A stretch of 15,100 nucleotides of DNA from Willaertia magna (Eukaryota > Heterolobosea > Eutetramitea > Acrasida > Naegleriidae). Of the stretch, positions 1 through 9,500 are shown one piece after another (the stretch's first letter is position 1; each line of letters opens with the position of its first letter). Under the pieces are notes generated by a model. That model searched no databases and was not told the DNA's origin. It saw only the letters and a list, made by a program, of their open reading frames with translations. The stretch spans positions 1-15,100 of the forward strand of contig CADWAF010000370.1 in assembly GCA_902984215.1 (NCBI GenBank), in the 5' to 3' direction. Made by a program: the position numbers and the translations under genes.

Positions 1-1206
1 AATAAAAATAGTTTTATAATTGGTTATATTCATGAAGAATTACCAAATATAGATAATGATGATATTTTAATTTTAGATTTAGATCATTTACATTTTTATA
101 ATTTTAATAATTTTATTGAATTACCAAAAGAATTAATTTTAAAAAATAATTTAGAAAAAAATAAATTAAATATTGAAAAAATTGTTAATTTATTTATTAA
201 ATATTTTATTTACTTATTTGGTAATTATAGATATTATTATAAATTAAATAATACAACACAATTATTAGAATTTGATAAATTACATTTTTTAAAAGATTTT
301 AATAATAATAATTTTTATAAATTATTTTTAGAAACAAATAGTTTTAATTATTTTTTAAAAGAAAGAAATATTTTAATAAATAATTATTCTTCTTTTCAAT
401 TACAAAAATTACAATTTGGAAAATTTGAAAATAATTGTTATAAAAATAATCCTAGAATTTATAATACCGTTGTAAAGTCATTAAAAGTTAACAATACCAT
501 TACAACAACAACAAATACTGTTACAAATAATAATAGTATTACTACAAATAATAATAATAATAATGCATTAAATAATAATAATAATTATAAAAATACATTT
601 TCTTTAAAACAATTATTTTTTAAAAAGAGAGCAAATAGTGATAGCATTCCACATAATACTTCAACAACAACAAGTACAACAACAACAACTAGTAGTAGTA
701 GTAGTAGTACTTTATCTAATAGTAGTAATAATAATATAAATATAATAAATGAACATTATTTTAATAATGAAAATAATTTAGAAATTATGAATAGTAATAT
801 GAAATTAAATAATGAATTAATTAATAATAATATTAAAGTTAATACTAGTAGTAATAGTAATAACAATAATAATAATAATACAACAGCAAGTACTAGTTCA
901 ATAATTAATAATAATCAATTACCATTTTATTATTATATGAAAGAAGATGATGATTTTAATATGAAACAAAGAATTTCCTTTTTCGAACATCATGAATTAT
1001 TAAAACCAAGTAGAAAATATTTACCTACATCTCCATCAACAATTATTAATAATAACAATAATACAACAATCACTCCAATTAGTAGTAATACAAGTATTAG
1101 TTCTATATTAGAACAATCTACAAGTCCAACTAGTAGTGTCAATGGTGGTTTAAATTCAGTTGGATCAAGTGGTAGTTTCAATGAAACTACTTTATTAACT
1201 TTGTAA
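1..1206 (+). CDS. DENN-domain protein, 3' part (5' end outside window)
   Basis: The frame is open from base 1 to a TAA at 1204-1206 (401 codons); the Met at 787 is internal, so the gene begins upstream. Visible residues 1-123 match the C-terminal half of a DENN domain. There is a strand like FIIGYI followed by DILILDLD, then a proline-containing LPKEL segment. After these come a helix ending LFGNYRYYY (72-80), an FD pair (91-92) and FLETNSFNYFLKER (109-122), the usual 'FLETQMF..FI.ER' block. DENN proteins are mostly guanine nucleotide exchange factors for Rab GTPases on membranes. From about residue 155 the chain is Asn/Thr/Ser-rich and probably disordered. A less repetitive, partly basic island lies at about 306-347. 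No intron is visible. The DENN assignment is firm; the subfamily and Rab partner cannot be told from this part. Confidence 0.85.
   Translation, partial: NKNSFIIGYIHEELPNIDNDDILILDLDHLHFYNFNNFIELPKELILKNNLEKNKLNIEKIVNLFIKYFIYLFGNYRYYYKLNNTTQLLEFDKLHFLKDFNNNNFYKLFLETNSFNYFLKERNILINNYSSFQLQKLQFGKFENNCYKNNPRIYNTVVKSLKVNNTITTTTNTVTNNNSITTNNNNNNALNNNNNYKNTFSLKQLFFKKRANSDSIPHNTSTTTSTTTTTSSSSSSTLSNSSNNNINIINEHYFNNENNLEIMNSNMKLNNELINNNIKVNTSSNSNNNNNNNTTASTSSIINNNQLPFYYYMKEDDDFNMKQRISFFEHHELLKPSRKYLPTSPSTIINNNNNTTITPISSNTSISSILEQSTSPTSSVNGGLNSVGSSGSFNETTLLTL
691..708 (+). repeat. (AGT)6 microsatellite encoding Ser6
   Basis: Six AGT codons in a row, in frame inside the disordered tail of the DENN gene, preceded by ACA/ACT Thr runs. 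Trinucleotide runs of this kind are in frame throughout the window, as expected when selection removes length changes that shift the frame. Confidence 0.9.
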
Positions 1207-1223
1207 CAACAAATTTATCAACA

Positions 1224-1234
1224 AATAAAATAAA
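1224..1234 (+). promoter_or_regulatory. Polyadenylation signals of the DENN gene
   Basis: Two overlapping AATAAA hexamers (1224-1229 and 1229-1234) lie 18-30 nt after the TAA stop. They are the likely 3'-end signal and imply a very short 3' UTR. They precede the GC-rich block, so that block is probably outside the DENN mRNA. Confidence 0.6.
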
Positions 1235-1244
1235 TTTAATTCCC

Positions 1245-1400
1245 TAGAAATTTTGCAGATCCGCTAACAAGAGAGATTTAATGCATCCGCACAACCCTTA
1301 AGGCGCCAAAAATCCATCGCATTACCGTAATGGTTTGTGAGGCTTTACCCTTGCAAGGCCCTATAGTCACCCATATTAGATGTTAATATCAGTCATCGAA
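1245..1400. other. GC-rich, palindrome-rich spacer block (upstream region of the zinc-finger gene)
   Basis: By count, 55 of the 120 bases at 1261-1380 are G or C, against 10 of 60 at the start of the neighbouring gene. The block holds several perfect palindromes: ATGCAT (1281-1286), CCTTAAGG (1296-1303), GGCGCC (1302-1307), CATTACCGTAATG (1320-1332, central C) and CCTTGCAAGG (1349-1358). I found no open frame of note, no tRNA boxes and no convincing snoRNA boxes on either strand. It could be a promoter/enhancer or an unannotated structured RNA. It ends just before the A-rich start context at 1403-1410. Confidence 0.45.
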
Positions 1401-1410
1401 TTGAAAAAAA

Positions 1411-3558
1411 ATGAGTTCCACCATCTCTTCAGAAGAGATTATTGTTCCTGAATCACTTCATCATCAACCGTCTTCTTCCAATAATAATGGTGATGGAACT
1501 ATTGCAAATATCAATAATCAACTACAACAACAACAACAAGATGGGAATAATAATGATATAACAAGATTATCTTCTTCCGCACAACAACAATTATTGATAT
1601 CAAGTGATACCAATAATTTATTATCAACTACCATTAATAGTAATAGTAATAATAATAGTACCACTACCATTATTAATAATAATAATAATAATAGTACAGG
1701 TAAAGATCATACTTGTTGTGGTTGTAATAATCAACAACAAGAAGTAGATATGGAAGAAATGTTTAATAATGCCTTTAGAGATCAATTTTATAATACAACA
1801 CCCACTCCTACAACTACATCTTCTTCTATTACTACTAATAATAATCATTTAAATAATAATACAACAACAACAACAACTACTACTACTTCACCAATTACAG
1901 TTGTTTCAACTCCATTAGGATTACCAATAAGTAATAATAATTTAAATACAACAAATAATAATTTAAATGGTCATTTAGTAAATAATACAACAACAACTAC
2001 TACTAGTGCGCATATAAATAATAATAATTTAATGGAAAGTTTATTTTATAATTCAAATAATAATTTACATTCACAACAATTATTACAACAATTACAACAA
2101 GATAATAATCAATTAATAATACAACAACAACAACAAGACTATTTTACAAATCATGATTTAAATCAACAACATTCTCAATTTTTATATCAAACATTTTATA
2201 ATAATAATCCAAATTATCATCATCATCATCTTGAAGAAGAAGAAGAAGAAGAAGAAGAATTAGATGATAATCAACAACAAGATGATGAATTACAATTAAC
2301 TGCAGTAGAATTAGCTAAATTAAAATCATTACCTAATAATAATAATGGAAATCAATTAAATAATAGAAAAGTAAAGAGAGGTAGAAAGATTAAATATAAA
2401 GATAGTGTATGTTTAGAATGTGAAGAATTAGGATGTGATTCTAAAGGAGGTATTTGGTGTTATGATTTAGATCATCATAAAAATAAAAAGAGAGCACCTA
2501 AATATGTTAATTGTGATGAATGTCATAAATTAGTTAGTGGACCTAAATATACTAGACATTTAAATAAATGTAATACTATAGATGGTATTATAGATATACA
2601 TTCACAACAACAATTAAATGGATCTATTAGTAATTCACATCATCAATTAATGAATAATCAATTAATGTTACAACAACAACAACAATCATTAATGAGTAAT
2701 AGTGGTGTTAATAATAATCAACAACAGTTATTGACAAGTGGATTACATAATCAATATCATTTAGATAATAATAATAATATAATGATGAATATACCTACAA
2801 TATTAATACCTAATAATAATAATATATTAAATAATAATAATCAACAACAACAACAACCATTATCACCTAATCATTTATCACCACTTTCACCAAATAGTCA
2901 TCATCCGGTTATTTTTAGAACTAGTCCAACAAATACAATAACTATTGTAAATAATTCTAATAATTTAAATAATAATACACGTACATGTTGTTCACCTACT
3001 GTAGTTGTAACATCACCTATTAACCAATCACATATTAATCAATTACCTATTATTACTACTACAAATAGTAATAATAATAATAATACTTTAAATACTTTAC
3101 AACAACAACAGGGATATACTAAATTATTATTAACAAATAATAATAATAATAATATAACAACAACAACAAGTGTACATCAACAACAACAACATCCATTATC
3201 ACCACATCATTTACATCCAACATCACCTCATTCTCCACATTCACATTGTTCTTCTAATGATAATAGTTATTATGGTAATTTACAACAACAACAACAACAA
3301 CATACAGTATTAGATAATAATATAATATATCATCATCATTCACCTAATAATAATAATAATTATTATCATTCATTACATATAAATGATTTAACTAATCATT
3401 ATAATGAATTAAATAATTATGGTAATAATAATCCACCAATTATAGTACATGCACATCAATTAGTTACAACACAACCATTAAATAATCAACAACAACAACA
3501 ACAACCTTTAAATAATCAAAATAATAAAAAGGTATTATTTAAATCCTTCATTAATTGA
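1411..3558 (+). CDS. Asn/Gln-rich protein with a Sgf11-like C2HC zinc finger
   Basis: This is a 715-residue intronless frame, starting in the context AAAAAAAATG and ending with TGA. Most of it is low-complexity Asn, Gln, Thr and His-Pro-Ser sequence, with an E9 run. The one ordered-looking part is residues 318-390. It has a basic stretch (RKVKRGRKIKYK, a possible nuclear signal) and then Cys334-x2-Cys337-x4-Cys342-x7-Cys350. Next comes Cys368-x2-Cys371-x11-His383-x3-Cys387. The last motif (CDECHKLVSGPKYTRHLNKC) has the spacing and the HLxKC ending of the Sgf11/ataxin-7-like-3 finger, which in the SAGA deubiquitinase module contacts nucleosomes. A nuclear, transcription-related role is inferred. 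The preceding four-Cys cluster is not part of the Sgf11 family as I know it. Other C2HC fingers are possible. The last 43 bp overlap the huntingtin frame on the other strand. Confidence 0.75.
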   Translation: MSSTISSEEIIVPESLHHQPSSSNNNGDGTIANINNQLQQQQQDGNNNDITRLSSSAQQQLLISSDTNNLLSTTINSNSNNNSTTTIINNNNNNSTGKDHTCCGCNNQQQEVDMEEMFNNAFRDQFYNTTPTPTTTSSSITTNNNHLNNNTTTTTTTTTSPITVVSTPLGLPISNNNLNTTNNNLNGHLVNNTTTTTTSAHINNNNLMESLFYNSNNNLHSQQLLQQLQQDNNQLIIQQQQQDYFTNHDLNQQHSQFLYQTFYNNNPNYHHHHLEEEEEEEEELDDNQQQDDELQLTAVELAKLKSLPNNNNGNQLNNRKVKRGRKIKYKDSVCLECEELGCDSKGGIWCYDLDHHKNKKRAPKYVNCDECHKLVSGPKYTRHLNKCNTIDGIIDIHSQQQLNGSISNSHHQLMNNQLMLQQQQQSLMSNSGVNNNQQQLLTSGLHNQYHLDNNNNIMMNIPTILIPNNNNILNNNNQQQQQPLSPNHLSPLSPNSHHPVIFRTSPTNTITIVNNSNNLNNNTRTCCSPTVVVTSPINQSHINQLPIITTTNSNNNNNTLNTLQQQQGYTKLLLTNNNNNNITTTTSVHQQQQHPLSPHHLHPTSPHSPHSHCSSNDNSYYGNLQQQQQQHTVLDNNIIYHHHSPNNNNNYYHSLHINDLTNHYNELNNYGNNNPPIIVHAHQLVTTQPLNNQQQQQQPLNNQNNKKVLFKSFIN
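2233..2259 (+). repeat. (GAA)9 microsatellite encoding Glu9
   Basis: Nine consecutive GAA codons follow a short CAT (His) run. They give an abrupt acidic block about 60 residues before the Cys-rich cluster of the zinc-finger protein. Confidence 0.9.
3283..3300 (+). repeat. (CAA)6 run, longest Gln tract of this gene
   Basis: Six CAA codons encode Gln6. Shorter CAA runs recur through the gene (for example near 1526-1540, 2121-2136, 2669-2685, 2842-2856 and 3487-3503). The tracts are pure CAA, so they are length-mutable, but all are short. Confidence 0.85.
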
Positions 3559-6500
3559 GATAATATTTGATTTTTAAATAAATTTAAAGTATCCAACATA
3601 TTCTTTTCCTTTAAATAATCACTAAACATTAAACCATACATTAAAAAAGCATGTGAAGTAAAACTATTCCAATTATTAATTGAATGATTTGAACCAAAAT
3701 AAATTAATAAAGGATAATGATGTGTATATTCACCTACAACAACAGAAATAAATAAACATAATAAAGCCCATAATGCACCCATCATTGGTTGTTTCATTGA
3801 TAATGTTTGTAAACTTATTTGAATCCAATTCTCATATTCTTTAATATTTTTATAAATATGTGGCATATGTATAGATAATAATAAACTTAATAATAATGGA
3901 TGTGTTTTACTACTTAAATATTCATTATAAATTAAAGGTAATATTTGTTCACTTTCAAAGAAATCTTCCATTAATTGTGGAATAAATCTTAATAATAATT
4001 CACCTTCTCTATCAATTTCACCATCATGAAATTGTTCAATTAAATGTAAAATATTTACTTTAGCTCTTTCTCTTTCTAATGATGTTACACTGTTGTTGTT
4101 ATTAATTGTTGTAATGGATGATGTATACATTGATGTAATCATTAATCCTAATAGTAATACTCTTCTAGCAGATGATGTAGATAATAAATTACTTGTTGTT
4201 GTTGTTGCAGTAATATTATTATTGACACTACTGGATGATATAGATGTATTGTTATTAGTATTGTTATTTGCAGTACTTGTCTTTTGTTGAATATTATTAT
4301 TATTACTGTTACTATTAGAAGTGGTATTATTTGTAGTGGTTGGTGTTGGTGTAGTTTTCTTTGTTGTAAATAAACTCATAAACTTCTTCATTGTAGTTGC
4401 CGTTGTCGTTGCAATTGAAGATGTTCCACTACTACTACTACTTGTACCACCACTACCACTGCTGCTATTATTTCCACTTGTTGATGATGAACCAGTAGTA
4501 CTAGTTGTATTAGTTGCAACAGTTGTTGTAGGTTTTGAATTGCTTGTTGAAGTATTGTTATTATTACTATTTGATTTAAAAAATTCCATATTAAATGCAG
4601 CAGTTGGTTTTTTAATTAATAACAATGCTCTATTTTGTGCTAACATGGAAGTAAATGAAGTAAATGTAGAAATATCAATATTCATCTTTTTTAAAAACTT
4701 TTCTCCTCCTGTACCATTATTATTATTATTAGCATTATTAGCACTACTACCTGTATGATTATGATTATTATTATTAGAATTATTACTAATTATAGTAAAT
4801 GGAGGGGTAGTATCTTGTTGTTTAATACTTGTCATAATTTCAATTAAATTTCTTTCCAATTGTGATAAAGAATAATTCATTAATAATGTTTGTAATGTTT
4901 TAAATAAGGAAATAATAATATAAATAGGAGTATTCATATCATCTAATAAATTAAATAAACATTCCATTATTTTTTTAGTTAATTGATGTACTGATGCTTC
5001 TGGAAATTTCATTACAATAATTGTAATCATTTTCATTAATAATAATTGGTGTGTAACTGTTTGTTCTTTATCTAATAACCATATTTGTATATTATTTGAT
5101 ATAAATGGTAATAATTTTACAATAATTTCTCTATTTTTATAATTATCAATTAAATTTAAAATACTTTTATATCCAAATAATTTTAAATGATTATTATTTA
5201 ATGATGTTTCTAACATTTTAATAAAATAATCAATATTTTCTATATTTGTAAAATTAATATTAGTTTTAGTAATACCATATATAGTATATCTTTGTAATAA
5301 ATAATCATCTGATAAAATACTATCTTTATATAAATTTTTAAATAAATCATTTAACCATTGTAAAGTATATTGATTTGATTTTAAATAACATTGTTGATTA
5401 AATTCTAAAATTATAATTAATGATTTAATCATTTCTTTTGTAATCATCATATTACTATGTAAATATTTTTGTAAAGAATCTTCTATAAATAGTATATAAC
5501 TATCAAATAAAGCAGATGCATATGTTTCTTCAATTTCTATTTTTAAATTATTATTATTTTTATTATTATTGTAATCTTTATTAATCATTAAATAATGTTG
5601 AATAATTGTTAATAAATTTGTCCATGAATTTGTATTTTCTAAATTATCTAAACTTTCCAAATTAGTAAAATTATTATTATTGTTATTCATTAAAGATAAT
5701 AAACAAGTAATACATTTAATTAATTGAATTTGAATTTCATCAAATTGATTCATTGTTAATTCTGATTTTAATAAATCAAATAATAAATTAAAAATATTTT
5801 TAAAAACATATTCATTACAAGAAATATTTTTAATCATTATTATTAATATATTAATTTGTTCAATATCTATTCTTGGAAAATAATCTTCTTTTGGAATAAA
5901 TATTTCATAAGATAAATAAATATAATTTTTAGCAATTTCAATTCCAATTTTTCTAATTAATTTTAAATGATGATAAGATATATATGGTATATTATTTCCT
6001 ATAGTAAATCCATAATAGGAAAGTCCGTTATTGTTACTATTTTTAGCATTATTGTTGGTAATGGATGATTTAAAGGTTTTGGAGATGATTAATTTTTTTA
6101 ATTCCATTTTTGTTAAATTGGATTCTATATATGGTATTACACTGGTTGCATCAAAAATAAATTGACATGTTAAATCAATCATTTCTTCAATCACATGTTT
6201 TAAATTGTCAACACTAGTGTTGTCAATGCTATTATTGTCACCTTTATTATTGTGATCACCCATGTCAATTAAATTTCCATTTTTAGGAGTATCATCATTT
6301 ACTAATAAAGTATATAATTGTAAAACATGACAAGTTAAAGATAAAATACAATCAACATCCATTAATTCAACATAATTTTCATTTAATCTATTTTTATAAA
6401 ATAATTTAATAAAATCTGTTGTAAAATTAATAATTTTAATAAAATGATTTTTTAATAAATATTTTGATTTAATAATTAATTTTGTAATTAAAATTGATAA

Positions 6501-9500
6501 TTTTAAATAATAATTAAAATTATCATTAATTAAAATTAAATTATTTAATTCTTGATTCATATATTCTATAATTGGTAATAATTGATTATTATTTAAATGT
6601 ACTAAAATAGAAATAATAAAATCAATATCATTATTTTTAATTAAAATTGAAATTGACTTTTCACTCATATTAGATACTATATTTGGAATATATTTTAAAT
6701 TTGTTTTATATTTCATAAAATAGTCAATAATTAAATTTTCATTATTTACTTTCATTTCCTTATTTAAATTTAATAAATAATTATTATTATTACTATTTAT
6801 AGAATTATTATTACTTTCTTTATTTATATAAATTTGAATATCTTTTAAAATTTTCTTTTTCATAAATGTATTTTCTTTTTTAAGTCTTTCATTAATTAAA
6901 TTATTTAAATTTTCTTTAAAATTATTATTAAAATTTTTAAATTCTTTAATAAATTTAAATAAATTTCTTAAATCAATAATATCTAATTTAGTATTATTTT
7001 TAATTAATAATTCTTCTAATTCTAAAAATAGATTATCATAATTACCATTATAAGAATGAATAAATTGTTTTATAATTTCATATTCATTAAAATATTTAAT
7101 TATATATTTCCAAATTTTATTTGAGATATTTAAATTAAAAGTTTTTAAATTAAAAAATTCAATTAATTTTAAAAATAAAACTTGTTGTAAAATAATATAA
7201 TTATGTAATTCTAAATTTGTAAAATCTTTTAAATTTAAATGGAAATAATTATTTAATTTATTAAAAATATTTTCTAAATTTAAATTTTCTTTATTTAAAT
7301 TAATTATAATATTTAATAATTTATTATAAATTTCATAATTAAAATATTTAAATGTATAATTATTTAATAATTCAATTAATTCATTATTTATTAAATTATT
7401 TATTTTATTTAAATTATTTAAATTATTATTTCCAATTAAATTATTTTGATAATTTAATAAATTATTTAATAAATAAATAATTAATTTTTCATTTCTATTT
7501 TTATTTTTTAAAATAAAATTTATACTTTTAATTAATAATAATTCATAAATAGTATTATCAAATATTTTAAATTTACTAATTATAGTAATATCAATTAATA
7601 ATTGATAAATTGTTGTAACTTTTTGTAAATTATAAATTATTTTATTTTTCTCAAAAGTTGTTAAATTTAATGATCCTTTTAATTGTTGAATTAAATCTAA
7701 TAAATTAAAGAATTCTTCATCTTGTCTTTCCTTTTCTTCTAATGTTATTGTCATGTCTTCAATTATTTCATTTTCATCATTATTAACACTATCAACTATA
7801 TGATTACTATCATTATTATTTACTACATTATTATCTTGTTTATTATCTTGTTGATTCATGTCATTGTCATCAAATACTAACAATACTTGTTCATTCATCA
7901 TCTTCTTATTGTCACCACTATTATTATTGCTGTCAACATTATTGTCATTAATAACAGTATTGACACTATTGTCAGTAGTAGTAATTGAATGATCAGTGTA
8001 GTGATGATATGGAAAGTTCATTAAATGATTTAAAATTTCTAATGAAATATTTTCTTTAATTTCTTGGTTGTCTTTATAATAAAAAATTAAATTAATAAAA
8101 CTTTTTGGACATTTATATAAATTATTTAAATAATAATTATAAATTTCTTTATTTAATAAATATCCTCTAATCATTATTGATGAAATTAAATTAAATTCAT
8201 TTCTTTTTAAAAATAAATTAATTAAATCAAAAATATTATTTTCTACATTTGTTTCATCACTTTCCATAATATTATCAAATTGATTATATTTAATTATATA
8301 AATTAATATTGAAATAAAATCAATTAAAATTTCAAAATAATTATTATCATCATTATTATTATTTAATAATAAATATTCATTTAATTGTTTTAAAATATTT
8401 TTAATAAAAGATTTATCTTTATCTAATTGTGTAAAATCAATTCCTATACAAATCATTCTAATTAACATTTTAATAATTAAATATTTTAATTTATTATCAT
8501 GTGAATATTTAAATGTTTTCATTAAAGTTATAACCATTGGATTAAACATTATTAAAATATTTTTGTACGTTTTATTTGTATTTCCAAATTTAGAATCAAA
8601 ATTTTGTTGAAATAATAAATTATTTATTTTAATATTATTATTTATATTATCTATATTTGTAATTGGTAAATATTTATCTTTTTTACCAAATAAAGAAATA
8701 AATAAACTTTGAATACATAAAATTGTATATTTTTTTTCAAATAAAATAAAATAATTTAAATTTTGAATTAAATCTATTGTAACATTTTCAATACATTTAA
8801 AATTACCATTTAATAATAAATGATATAAAATTTTTAATAAATATTTTCTAATTATAGAAATATAATCATTATTACTATTTTTAAAAATAAATGATTTAGA
8901 TGTTGTTGTAATATGATTAATTAATTTATCATGTATATATTTATTCATATTTATTTCTATATTAGTATTATTATTTAAATAAATATTTCTAATTAAAGTA
9001 ATCATTGGCATTAAATAATCATTTAATAAAATTGTTGTAATCATTTCAATTTTATTTAAATTTAAAAATTTTAAAAAATGAATATAAATAGAAATAGTTT
9101 TTAAAATACTACTATGTATAGATAAATCAATTGAAAATAATTCAAATTTTAATTTATCTAATAATAATTCAATAATTTCAATACTATAATAGGAAATAAT
9201 AGAATTATTTTTATATAATTTACCTAATTTATATAATAATTGAATAGTACCTAAAAAGGAATGTTTATCTTCTAAATGATTTAATTGATTAATTGATTTT
9301 TTTAAAATAAATAAAATATTTTTATTTTCTATATTTAAAATATCTTCTTTTAAAATTAAATAATTAATTAATTTTAATTCATATAAATTTGAATATCTTT
9401 CTAAATCTGTAATTTCTATAATTGGATATTTTAATAAAGAAATGAACGTATCAATCGTTTGATTTCTAACCATTTCATTATCATCACTTAAAAATCTCCA

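Noticed and set aside
1361..1400. C/D snoRNA-like boxes (CGATGAC, CTGA) on the minus strand of the GC-rich block
   Set aside because: The C-box has a mismatch at a key base, the two boxes nearly overlap, and there is no terminal stem.
990..1848. Minus-strand frames at 990-1181 and 1624-1848
   Set aside because: They lie antisense to low-complexity coding DNA of the DENN and zinc-finger genes, consist of Ile/Leu repeats and have no start context or domain.
4093..4758. Two plus-strand open frames of hydrophobic residues (4093-4290 and 4321-4758) that look like membrane proteins
   Set aside because: They are the antisense of the Asn/Ser/Thr-rich huntingtin loop: AAT, ACA and AGT read backwards as ATT, TGT and ACT, giving artificial Ile/Leu/Val runs.
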